Source: Siphonodentalium dalli (taxonomy: Eukaryota; Mollusca; Scaphopoda; Gadilida; Siphonodentaliidae). Taken from it: a stretch of 64,000 bases of DNA. Of this stretch, positions 22,606-33,000 are shown in pieces (the stretch's first letter is position 1; every line of letters starts with the position of its first letter). The notes under the pieces are model-generated. The model worked only from the letters and a program-made list of their open reading frames with translations. It searched no databases and had not been told where the DNA came from. The stretch lies in NCBI GenBank assembly GCA_032622095.1, contig CP136064.1:145653954-145717953 (forward strand), read 5' to 3'. Made by a program: the position numbers and the translations under genes.

Positions 22606-22956
22606 ATACGTACCTCTACTCACATACACATACATATACACACACATATATACTCATACATACAGGGGGGGCAGGAAAAAAAATCCGGACACTAGGCGCT
22701 TTTTTATTTTTTCCGCCCTCTGGGTACCCACCACCCCATACTTTTTATTTTTTCCGATTCTGGGATAGGGACCCACCCCCTCCAAACTGCTTCAAATGAC
22801 TGTTTTACTCAGTTTTCTTGATCTTATCCGATGAATGTTCCGTATCATGATTAAAGAAGCATTCCTACTTTTTATTTACCAACAAGATTGTAAAGTTTCA
22901 AAACAATTCTCCAATAAATGTGGGCTGTAGCATATGCTGATGGATTGACATTTGAA
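22606..22956. other. Low-complexity spacer
   Basis: It has a CATACACATACATATACACA stretch, a G-run and CCACCCC- or TTTTTATTTTTTCC-type low-complexity text. No gene was seen. Confidence 0.5.
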
Positions 22957-23450
22957 ATCCAAGATGGCTGCTGGTGGCCATGTTTGGTTTAAACAAATTT
23001 TGAGGAAAAAATGGAGGCTCCCATCTAGAGGTCACTTCGAAGATCCATATGAAGTTTGGTGACGATTGGATGAGAAATGTGAGCTGTAAGTTGTGCTAAA
23101 GGATTTGGTCATACAAAGAGTAAAATCCAAGATGGCCGCTGGAAGCCCTTTTTTTTCTTTTTTTAATTCGGGAAGAAATGGTAGACAGCCATCGAGAGGT
23201 CACACCGAAGATCCATATAAAGGTTGGTGATGATCGGATGAGGGACACTCTCTGCAGGGTGTATTAAGGATTTAGTGATGCAAAGAGTAAAATCCAAATT
23301 AGCTGCCAGTGGCCATATTTTTCATAAAAAATCGTTCAAATTTGACAGCTCCCATCTAGAGGTGATCCTAGAAGACCTAGACCCATATACCGAATAGTGT
23401 GGAAATCGGTCAAAGTTTGTTTTAACACCTTTGTTTTATTTTATTGTGGT
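22957..23450. repeat. Three 167-168-bp tandem units with ATCCAAGATGG cores
   Basis: ATCCAAGATGGCTGC at 22957, ATCCAAGATGGCCGC at 23125 and ATCCAAATTAGCTGC at 23292 begin consecutive units. Each carries CATCTAGAGGT or CATCGAGAGGTC, then GAAGATCCATAT or a variant. The ATGGC core again resembles the YY1-like motif of the 45-kb repeats. Confidence 0.75.
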
Positions 23451-24681
23451 TTTTTGAATAGTCTATTTTTATTTGAAGAGTTCAGTGAAGAGTTTACATT
23501 TATTTGAATAATCTATTATTGTGTTATGTTTTCATTTATATCATGTTGAATAAATGATTTGTAATAGAACTATTTAAATCGGAGCCTTGCCATGTCAATG
23601 TACATTTAGCAAGCTGACCCACTGGCTGACCTTTTTATTACTCCTTGGTGTCATCCCTCATTATTAATTGATGGTGAACTCAAACACCCCCCTACCAAGA
23701 GTTAAGTGCAAACCTATTACATAATAGAGGCATTTAAAACCTTTTGTCCCATTATTTTGAAGAAAAATGATTCTAGCAAAATATTTACAGGGCCAGGACA
23801 AAATGTGTAAGCCGGGCTGCCTAGAGTTCGGAAAAAAATTGCAGACCCCCCCCCCCCCCCCCTGATACATATATCAGTTATTTACGTGCTATCGTGTTTA
23901 AATTAGTACGGATTATCTTAGCTAATTAAGCCTATCATTTAAATAGCCGGTAATCGTACATGTAGCTGTAAATGCCTGTAATAGGGTTGTGTGTGTTGTA
24001 TATCACTGTCTTACTCGCCTTACACCTCTCATTCATAGGAGAACAAATTTTATTAAACTTTACGTGTTTTACAGGTGTTAACTTACTTTTAGAAGCAATC
24101 GTTTCATATAATGAAATAATCCATTTAGGTTATGTCATACATAAGGCATGAAATAATAAGTTTAGCATGGTATAATTTTAAACTATATAAATATATTCAG
24201 GTCAATGGCTATTTAACTCGTTTCCCGCTTTATTGGTCTTTGTTCTACCGAGTAGTGAGCATCACTTGTGTCAAGGTCGTGAAATTCGGCCACCGTTCAA
24301 TTGCTCGTGCTTGCATTGTGCGCATGCGTCGAAACGGCCGGTTGGATTTTTTTCAATCTCCGTCTCATGATATATATCTTTTAAAATCCTCTATAATCTA
24401 CGGATATTAATCGCCAACGACAGCATATATTGCCAGCATAGTATATATCGAACATTTGTGTGCGATATTTAGAACGATTATTCACCGGTGGAGAGCAAAA
24501 CCGACATAAACAAACGGAAAGCGAGCAGCGAATTGACACCTCCGCCACAGAGAGAGTTGAACTTTTCAACACCACCAGGATTGCAGGACACTACATTGGG
24601 TGAGGTCGCTTCAATTTAGTCACAATCCATCTCTGTTCTAGACTCGGATCCAGTATTATTTAATCAGCCAAAAAGTGCTGA
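23451..24681. other. No recognisable gene or element
   Basis: A C16-type homopolymer lies near 23848. Otherwise there is no structure or protein similarity that I recognise. Confidence 0.5.
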
Positions 24682-25330
24682 TAGATAGATAGATAGATAG
24701 ATTTTATTTGTACAATAAACATAGCATATTACAGTTAAAGGCACGTGAGGCCTTAGTTGTCGAAAATATTCATATTTGTTCCAATCACCGGAAACATTAA
24801 AACATTAAAACGCATACAGTTTCGTTCATATATACCATGACCATCGCGTAAACATCATGTTATCATAAAGATTTACTATATTTTACCTAAGCAAGAGCCT
24901 GATTGTGTTACAGAAGACAACACAATGCTGCTGGCTAATCACACACAAATGGCATAAACGCTCTTTATTCGTTCCATATCAGGAATTCACCCACAAAGAA
25001 CGCTCTTTATGTTTACCATCATAATATAAACAAACACCAGAAAAGTAACTTTTTATGCTCTTGTTTACATAACAATGGTCAAAAACATGACAATAACATA
25101 CTATTTATGCGATATTTCTTATTTGTATACGGACAAAGTCTGTCTACATTTTGTTGTTCTTTCTGTTTGTGGCGGTTTTTGACGGGTGGAAATATTTTCA
25201 CAGGATACCCACCGCCAAGGCCAACCGTACCTTTAAACTAAAGATACAAAAGATAAAAAAGAGTGTTTGTCTCTGAGTCCGACCTGGTAATATGGCTGAG
25301 GCCATAAAGGTCGGAGACGGATCTTCTATC
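24682..25330 (-). mobile_element. Reversed LINE 3' end with (GATA)n tail, split by a MITE
   Basis: (GATA)n at 24682-24701 is followed by TTTTATTTGTACAATAAACA, which reads on the minus strand as a LINE 3' end with a short tandem tail. After the TTAA MITE (24739-25232) the sequence continues with AGATACAAAAGATAAAAAAG. It then forms a strong hairpin at 25268-25317 (TCCGACCT with AGGTCGGA, inner ATGGC with GCCAT). CR1-type elements commonly end in microsatellite tails and a 3' UTR hairpin. Coding sequence is absent, so the family is inferred only. Confidence 0.45.
24739..25232. mobile_element. TTAA MITE family P2, copy 1
   Basis: The 494-bp element is bounded by TTAA at 24735-24738 and 25233-25236. 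Its ends are imperfect inverted repeats: AGGCACGTGAGGCC against AGGTACGGTTGGCC on the other strand. A second copy in the same orientation lies at 40653-41166, sharing AATATTCATATTTGTTC, ACGCTCTTTAT and the closing CCCACCGCCAA. No transposase is present. TTAA targets are used by piggyBac and Kolobok; the AGG start may fit the latter better. Confidence 0.8.
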
Positions 25331-25619
25331 AGCTTTGGCGACTATCTAATGTTTTTAAATACACTTTTTAAGAATCAACTAACACAGTTATTAATGTTAA
25401 CAATATTGCAATTTATATTAGCTCTGACACCTACCAGAACGTGTGTATAATTTCGTAATTATTTAATCAAAAAATCCAGTCGGAAACATGTTGACAAAAC
25501 GTGGTTAAATGGCCGAAGCAGGAGGAGCTAACATATCACATGACTACGTGCGTCTCGTAAAATAATCGCGCATGGGAATGTCACCGAACATGATTCGACA
25601 ATCTGCGCGAGGAAAAAAA

Positions 25620-26712
25620 TATCTGGAAGTATCCTACCCTTGCAGTCTAATTCCAATAATGTTGTATGGATAAGGCTTCGAGGCCCCGCTGAGTCATCAT
25701 ATGGAAGTATACTAATTGGGGCAGTATATATCCCACCATCTGGGACCAGATATTCTAATGATGGTTGGACATTAGATATCCAAAGTGATATAAAAGATAT
25801 TCGTCTTGAAAATGAACCACTTCTGTTAGCAGGGGATTTTAATTCTAGAACAGGTCATGTGAACGAGGTTAATAACTCCGTGTTAACTGAGATGCATCAC
25901 ATATTTGTTGGGACAGATAATGAATATCTTTATGATTTTATATGTGAAGACATGGACGTTCCATCTGATTTTATTTTCCCGAAGCGGGTATCTCTAGATA
26001 AAGGTAGAGTGGACAGCTATGGATATAAGCTTATCCATCTATGTGGAGAATCAAGTCTCTTTATTGTCAACGGAAGGTTCGGTGATGACAAATCTATAGT
26101 GGTATGTTGACATCGAGCGACCGTAGTGTTATCGATTACATGGTTGGGAATACAGGTATTATTCCTTTGATAAAGAACTTCCGAGTAAATGATTTTCCCC
26201 CCTTGTTCAGTGATATACACCATGGGTTACATTTAGAGTTACAGTTCCCAATTGTTGAAAATCCATCACCAGAAAATGTCACTCAAAAGACAACGCATAA
26301 CAAAGTAAATGAACGTATCAAGAGTTGGGACCCAGTAACGGGATCTAACTTATCTTGCTTTTTAGATAGCGATGAAATGAATGACATTATAACAACATTA
26401 AACCGAGAACGGACAGACACAACAAGTAGCGACATTGATAACTTAGGCGGGGATATAACTACCTGTATACTAAACGCGGCTAAGGCGACACTGGGAACTA
26501 GCCGACAAAGGCGTAGAAATAAAGGCGATTCATCAAATAAGAGGTCTTGGTTTGACAGCGATTGTCGGTTTGCTAGAAAAGATTTCCATCGCAACCGACC
26601 GAACACAATTAAATTGCATGACCTCTTTGATACAAATAACAGAAAGATCATAATAAATCTATCAATATATCTAAATAAAAAGAAGGCCCAAGCACTAATG
26701 ATCCACTCCTGA
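25620..26712 (+). pseudogene. LINE A1: APE-type endonuclease domain
   Basis: A 5'-truncated ORF2 piece. It opens at VVWIRLRGP and GAVYIPPSG. It then shows LLLAGDFNSRTG (25826-25861), the catalytic DFN block of apurinic-like endonucleases. A frame change near 26104 leads to RSVIDYMVG, then FRVNDF and FSDIHHG. The usual catalytic SDH is spelled SDIH here. The linker (RKDFHRNR, NNRKIIINL) ends at a stop at 26712. The N-terminal third of the endonuclease is missing. The enzyme would nick target DNA for target-primed reverse transcription, but this copy is frameshifted and truncated. Confidence 0.85.
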
Positions 26713-27020
26713 GGCTCAATGAAAAATCCCCACATCATACAACATATGAACAGGGAATCGCCCCACATACATCATATACCCCATTAATCATAAGATAGCA
26801 TTATAAAACACACATATTTATATGAAAGCTCTCATACACATGTACGGGTATACCCCCTGGATGATATCTATATTTTTTATTGGTAAATACTCTCTTCTGT
26901 GTATTCCCCATATTTGATATGTATTTGATATGTATGTATTTATGTTATTTTGTAACTGCAAATGAACACTCATAAATGTCACATTAGACGATGAGTTTAC
27001 AACAATAAATTGAATTGATT
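26713..27020 (+). mobile_element. Spacer ending in a LINE-like 3' tail
   Basis: The stretch ends in CAATAAATTGAATTGATTGAA, similar to a LINE 3' UTR with a short repeated tail. It may be the 3' end of LINE A1 after an internal deletion or a separate small insertion. The endonuclease-RT linker is represented on both sides (HRNR..RKII and NRNR..YRKIM), so this is not a simple insertion into one continuous copy. Confidence 0.45.
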
Positions 27021-29481
27021 GAATCGCATTAAGTTAGCTTACAATCGAAACCGATCGGCTGAAAATAAGCTGTCGCTTAAGGACGCCGGTATAAAATACA
27101 GGAAAATTATGGATAGCAAAATCAAAACAAAACAAGTTGAAAATGTATCAGAATTGAGGAAATTAAACGAAATTTCATCCAAAAGTTTTTGGAAGACACT
27201 TGACGATCTCAGTGACAAAAAATGTACACGCACGTACAATAAAGTTAAACTGGAAACATTCTTTGAATATTTTGAGGAGCAAAATATATGTGATGATAGT
27301 TCTGATAAAATGGAGAATTCATCGAATCCGATTTTGCTATAGCAGACTGCTCATATATAAACGACGCGATAACGGAGGATGAAATTAAAAAAGTAGTATT
27401 GCAGCTAAAGGGGGGTAAAGCAACAGGCATTGATAAAGTGCACAATGAGTATATTAGGGCTTCATGTGATACCATGCTGCCTATTTATCGAGAATACTTC
27501 AACCTAATCCTGGACACTGGATACTTCCCATGTGATTGGGCCATCGGAATGATACAACCGATTTATAAGAAATCCGGCGACCCATATAGCCCAGAACACT
27601 CCTTAGATGCTTAGCTAATGTTTTCACCTCCATTCTCAATGCTAGACTTGTTTCCTTCTCAGAAGACCAATAACTTATCAGTAAATTTCAAACCGGCTTC
27701 AGAAAAGATCATTCAACAATTGACAACATATTTGTGTTACACATCATAATTGATATATATTTATTGAGTGGTCCTAAGCTTTTCTGTACTTTCATAGACT
27801 TTAAGAAGGCATTCGACACAATTTGGCGAGATGCCTTGTGGTTGAAAATGATAAATTGTAATATCAACGGAAAAATTCTTAAATTAATAAGAGATCATTT
27901 ATGTATAATAAAATAAAAGTATGTGTTAAGGGAGATGATTCCCAATCTGATTTTTTTACGTGCTCTATTGGACTTTTCCAAGGTGAAATCATGTCACCTT
28001 TTCTATTGTTTTTTTTTTTTTTATTGGAATAAACATACATCAATGAAGGAATGTAAACATAAACAGAGGTACATATTATTATATATCAAGTGACATTCTT
28101 CCAATTCGCTCACATCTAGCTCGCTTCATTTATACGTCTTTCGTATACCACATGCACTCCCAGTGACTGACATGTATTTTCTTTATACATAAACGATCTG
28201 ACTAATTTTATGGATGATTGGGCAATTAGTAATCTGAACTATCTAGACGAATTATTCTTCGATCATATAGGCACATACATAAAATTACTATGTCTGTTTT
28301 ATGCGGACGACACTGTTATTTTAACCGACACGGAGGAAACTATGCAACGTGTCATCCTGCCATTTGCAGATTACGCTGATTCCTGGAGACTCCAGGTTAA
28401 TACGAGAAAAACGAAAGTTCTCATTTTCTGCAAACGTTTTGCCAGTTTTTACTTATAATGGAGGCGAACTGGAAATAGTTAAAGAGTTTAACTACTTATG
28501 TGTTCATTTCTTTTATAACGGCAGATTCCACAATTCCTTGAAGAAAACGATAAATGTTTCATCAAAGGCTATGTTCAGTCTATTCAATAAGGTCCGTAAA
28601 CTACATCTGCCAATTGATATGATGTTGAATTTATTTGATACTATGATCATGCCAATAATTTTATATGGTAGGCTGGTAGCGAAATATGGTGTTTTGAGAG
28701 AATCCACACCCTCGAGGCTCTACATATGAAATTTTGTAAAATATTACTTGGCATGAAATCTAGTACACCTAATTATATGATGTACGGAGAACTTGGTAGA
28801 CATCCCATTTTAGTGGAAATAAAGTGCAGAGTATTAACGTATTGGTCAAAAATTGTATCTAGCGATGGTTCAGAACTGGCTAAGAACATATATCTTATTG
28901 TAAAGCAATTATACGCCAACGATCCCAAGTTAACGCGCAAGTCAAAATGGCTTAACTTTGTGACAAACGCCCTGAATGAACTTGATATATGCTCAACATG
29001 TGAGTCACAGTCCGCTTTATCTAAAAAGGACACTCGCAGTATTAAGGCCTTTCTTATAGAGCAACATTGGGCTAAACTTGTTATCGATTTAGAATTATCT
29101 GATTCATCAAGAGCAACTTTTTACAGAAATATTAAAACCAGCCCTTGTATTAGCCGGTATTTGCTTCAGTTGCCAGATCATCTGATCCCTTATATGGTGA
29201 AATTTAGAACAGCCAACCACCGACTCCCCGTTGAAAAAGGGCGGTGGCGAAACAGTATACCTTGTAATACCTGTGAACAGTGCGGTAACGGGATATGGGA
29301 CGAGTATCATCTCCTACTGATATGCGACGAATTTAGAGATATCCGTGAACAGTGCATTCCAAAATACTATTGGCTATCTCCAACGCGAGGAAAGATTTAT
29401 GGTTTGATATCTATAGCCAATATATCGCTCCTGAAGAGGGGGAGTATATTTCTAAAATTAGCCTTCAGAAAATTGAGATAA
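27021..29481 (+). pseudogene. LINE A2: linker, reverse transcriptase and C-terminal domain
   Basis: ORF2 text resumes in the linker (NRNRSAENKL, SKSFWKTLDDLSDKK). The RT begins with LKGGKATGIDKVHNEYIR at 27406. Later blocks are REYFNLILDTG, FCTFIDFKKAFDTIW near 27780, LFYADDTVIL at 28291 with catalytic YADD, and IMPIILYG near 28650. The last 251 codons (28726-29481) are one clean frame ending in a Cys/His block (CNTCEQCGNGIWDEYH, LLLIC). At least five frame changes and an insertion near 28007-28180 break the rest. The 5' end is missing and no clear tail was found. Confidence 0.88.
28007..28180 (-). mobile_element. Short retroposed insertion in LINE A2, reversed
   Basis: The RT reading breaks after MSPFLLF and resumes at LYINDL, near 28183. 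The foreign segment starts with a T12 run followed by TTATTGGAATAAACATACAT, that is, a poly(A)-tailed 3' end on the minus strand. At about 170 bp it is SINE-sized or a strongly truncated LINE. Target duplications are not clear. Confidence 0.65.
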
Positions 29482-30100
29482 TAATACTGATTATCTGGCA
29501 TTGACAGCATTTAGATCTATATGTAATTATTCAAGTTATTATATATATCACTATTTGTGTGAGTCGATCGACAGATATATTCGTGATTTTAATAATGAAT
29601 ATATTACTTAGATAATCCATATGTAATATGATGCCAAAATGCTTATTGAAATATCTTATGTACATAGTGTATATATGTTCGTGTATGTTCCACCTTAAAT
29701 GGTGGCTTTATGCATTAAACAATGCAAATTCAACCCGCATGACTGTATCAGGAAGTTAACAGTACGCAAGTGTAACAAATTTGAATCAATTAGTTGTAAA
29801 AACTACACGCATGCGCAGCTTGTAGTTACCCTCACCTTGAATTGTATCAGGCTACCTGAATTGTACACTCAATGTGAACGCATGTGGTTGCCTTGACGTG
29901 CGCACGGTGAACTCACCTGCATGGGGATTCGTGAAATGACGGGTCACATGCAATGGTCGACGAACACATGACATGTCAGTGTTTACGTTCTGTTATTTGT
30001 CGGATTTTAAGGATCAATGACACGTAGGTGAGTGGATGGTTTCACACTTGTATTAGTATTTAGTTGATAAATACATGTGCGTTGGTCATACTTGTCATAG
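29482..30100. other. Probable LINE A 3' UTR and spacer
   Basis: AT-rich, without open frame or recognisable repeat. The LINE A2 end cannot be fixed because no tail or target duplication is visible. Confidence 0.4.
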
Positions 30101-30111
30101 GACTGACGATA

Positions 30112-30147
30112 GAACTTACAAGGCGTAAGCCTTGATAGTAAGTTCCA
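30112..30147. repeat. Short hairpin just before LINE B ORF1
   Basis: GAACTTAC pairs with GTAAGTTC, with an inner AAGGC/GCCTT stem. It lies at or just upstream of the first ORF1 codons. It could belong to the LINE 5' UTR. Confidence 0.45.
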
Positions 30148-30738
30148 ATGGAGCAACACGACCCCCGGTACAAACAATAACAAACCTCAGTCAGAGTGAA
30201 CAAACAATCCCAAAACAGATAACTAAAATGCCGGCAGCGGTATTCCAGCCTCCTTCTGACTTAGATAAATCAGGTGAAATACTTCGGGAACTTCGAGAAA
30301 TAAAAATGAGCCTAAATAAGCTAGATGAAGTACAAGCCGATGTTCGTCAGTTTGGTTCTCGGCTACAGAATGTAGAATCGATGATGACACACATATGGGA
30401 ACTGAATTACAAAAGGTGAAAATCAGTACTGATCAAAACGCGTATAGTGTGGACAGTGTTGTAAACAAACAATCAGAAATGGGCCAAACCGTTGATCAGC
30501 TTGTTAACAGTTTTAATAGAGTGTCCGATGAGCTGCGTCGATTGTCTGACAGGCAAACTCAAACTAATGAACGTGTTACATATCTAGAATCACGCGGTTT
30601 GAAATACAACTTGATATTTTCTGGAATCGCGGAAACCGAAACGAACACTAAATCGACAGAGGATGTGCTACATGAATTAATTCGCACAAAGCTGGACATC
30701 GAAGAGACAATTAGTTTTGGAAACGTCCACCGCCTTAA

Positions 30739-31330
30739 AGGGGTACTGTACGCCATTTTCAATAAATTCCCGGTGATAACAACGATCTATTATCGATACT
30801 ATATAGAAATATAAGTAATTTGAGTCGAAGATGTATTCTGTAAACGCTCAGGTTAATAGGCTATCTTAAAATTTAATAATTTAAAAGTTAATAATTTAAT
30901 ATAAATTGATTTTATGGCTCCAGCCATAAAATGGCGTCTCTTAAAATTCGAATTTCCGTGTACAAAACGTAATCAAATTATAATTGAGGGATACTGGATT
31001 AGGAAAACAATTGCACACACGATCGTTTGAAACATTATGCTTATACGGGGAGAAAACCCAAGCCACTCATTGACTAGTGACGGTACACTAACTTAAATGA
31101 GTATATGGGACTACTAAGCATATAATATAATGTTTATTTGATTCATTTGGTTGAAAACTTTACAAAAATTACTCGACAACGACAATTTGTATTTTTGCAT
31201 TCCGGTAAATTTTCCATCCGTAACAATACTTCGTACTCAACGGACTTTCAAAAAATGGAAAAGTTGTTACCTTATTCTCCGACTCGGGGATTATAGAAAC
31301 CAACAACAACATCTTGGGTACAGTACCCCT
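30739..31330. mobile_element. TTAA MITE family P1, copy 1, inside LINE B ORF1
   Basis: The 592-bp element has exact 13-bp inverted ends AGGGGTACTGTAC and is bounded by TTAA at 30735-30738 and 31331-31334. Inside is the small palindrome ATGGCTCCAGCCAT. Element plus one TTAA is 596 bp, which shifts the reading phase by two; the ORF1 frames on the two sides differ by exactly that amount. Conceptual precise excision would therefore leave continuous ORF1. A reversed second copy is at 41539-42117. No transposase is encoded. Confidence 0.92.
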
Positions 31331-31573
31331 TTAAGGGCCAAATGTCAAATAAGCCCAGACGTGTAATTGCGCGTTTCTCACATTTCCGTCAACGCGATGT
31401 TGTAAAAAGGGCGACCAAGGATATGGATGATAAACAGTACAATGTGGTGGATCAATTTCCACGTGAAGTAGACGAATATCGGAGAAACATTCTGTATCCG
31501 GTCGCCGGAGGAGCCAGAAAAGGGAATCACTGAACTAAATGGTTTCCCATCATAGGCGACAGTGTTAACGTTG

Positions 31574-32330
31574 GTTTAAACATATTTATTGTAACTCGGT
31601 TTACAAGGGATTGGGGGACAAGCTATAACAACTTAAGGTGGCCCCTCTCCCGACAATATTTACACAAATGTTTAAACAAGATGAATAACAGATATAATGT
31701 ACATGTAATAATAAGAATGTTGATGATGATGTCTGGTGATTGATGTTATACCGGTCCTGAGGTCCTCTCCTGTAGATATCATGCCATGCCGTGCCGTAAG
31801 TTGTTTACGATTTTTCTTCGTTAAGTGAAACGTTTACTTTCTGATATATATTTTTGTACAACGTAAAAGAGTAGCTGGTTTCGATGCTGTGGAATGCTTG
31901 GGGCGCCTCTGAGGAAGTGGTTTACGTCTACTATTGTGAAAGCATATTCATCTAGTATATCATATAATTTAGAACAATGGACATTCGAAAAAGAAGTGAA
32001 AGGCATCCTCGATCTCTGTCACAATTACACACCGGGCTTTCGGCTATAAAGTTATCATACATATCTAAGCGAGTGTTAACGTTTCGGCCAAATTCACTGA
32101 ATTGAAGCCTGCAGGCCATACCAGTGATGCTTACCCAGCTAGATTGACACCAGTTGATCACGAAAATGCAAGAAAAATCATAGGTCATGTGTTTACTTTT
32201 TAAAATAAATCCCCAAATGTACGACAGGGCTATCCCACAGCCAAATTTGATCTGGAAAAAACCAGAACTACAGCAGCTAGTTAAATAAATTTCCCGCTCA
32301 CAAAAATCCATTCCCCCATTCATTCACACA
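31574..32330 (-). pseudogene. LINE D: C-terminal domain and 3' UTR, reversed within LINE B ORF1
   Basis: On the minus strand, reading from 32323 down, the text gives LQFSEFGRNVNTRLDMYDNF and a Cys-rich CNCDR stretch. After a one-base shift IEDAFHFFFECPLF follows. The next part in order is LYDILDEYAFTIVDVNHFL, then QLLFYVVQKYISESKRF and a stop near 31821. This is the usual LINE C-terminal pattern. Downstream (31800 to 31574) lies a 3' UTR with GGGAGAGGGGCCACC and the terminus AATAAATATGTTTAAAC. That terminus is shared with the 110-bp insert at 267-376. The endonuclease and RT domains are absent (5' truncation). Confidence 0.75.
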
Positions 32331-32399
32331 GTTTAAATTATTTAGATATGATGTACAAATCAAATAAACGCGATGTCATCATTTAATAACGTGTCGCAT

Positions 32400-32497
32400 G
32401 TATCAGGTGAAGGTCATTCTTCAGTTACCTTCACCTTTAGTATTCCGCGGTGTACTCGCTCCACGACTCTGGAACACATTTAGCTCCCTGATTCCAA
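32400..32497 (+). pseudogene. Tiny LINE-like C-terminal scrap
   Basis: One frame reads VLAPRLWNTFSSLIPK, very close to the APRLWN signature near the C-terminus of CR1-like ORF2 proteins. It lies between the reversed LINE D and the last part of LINE B ORF1. It suggests a third element was involved in this interruption. It is short, so confidence is modest. Confidence 0.45.
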
Positions 32498-33000
32498 AAG
32501 TGGCCATAAAGCACGTGTAGCTGGTGATAGGCTATTTGTGAACAACGATGAAGTTAACCCCGACGACCCACCAATGTACAGGTTTCATCCTTCCAGGTCA
32601 TTCTTACCAGTGCCCATTATAAAACAGACTAACTATAGACTCCAACCAGTGTTACCTAAATCACATGGTCACCATGTTTATGCACCGCAGGGTCAGCATG
32701 TACCGAGGTTCGTTGCGACACCTTCTGTTGTGGAGATGCATGGTGGAGGGTTAGGTCAGAATGCATCCAACATGAATGCAGACAGGAGCGCTGATACAAC
32801 AGTTGTAACTGGTGTATCCACCTCTACTAGTGTAGCACCTGTCGGATCTCGCCTGCTCGGTGTTTCTCAGTCTGCATTCGCAGCGCCGTCCGGTAAAGCA
32901 CCGGATGTCGCATCCGCTACGTGTCAGGGCCTAACGTGTTAACTGATACGCAAATACCACCCAAGCGTCAAGTTGAGAGAGTAGGGTCCAGAAGCATGAA

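Larger units (their letters stand above)
30132..32942 (+). pseudogene. LINE B ORF1 (coiled coil and RRM-like nucleic-acid chaperone), split twice
   Basis: ORF1 proteins of LINEs bind the element RNA and act as chaperones in the RNP. The first part (30132-30415) has a heptad-rich region (EILRELREIKMSLNKLDEV). After a frameshift near 30400 the coil continues (VDQLVNSFNRVSDELRRL). A conserved LESRGLKYNLIFSGI block then opens the RRM-like domain. At HRLKG (30738) a 592-bp MITE intervenes. The protein resumes at 31335 with NKPRRVIARFSHFRQR and FPREVDEYRRNILYPV. At GARKGNH (31530) it is broken again by about 960 bp carrying a reversed LINE. It resumes near 32505 with KARVAGDRLFVNNDE and ends in a Ser/Thr-rich tail at 32942. 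The family match is good; the copy is dead. Confidence 0.85.

Noticed and set aside
26283-26768. 161-codon minus-strand open frame
   Set aside because: It is the antisense shadow of the LINE A1 endonuclease and linker, which has clear motifs on the plus strand.
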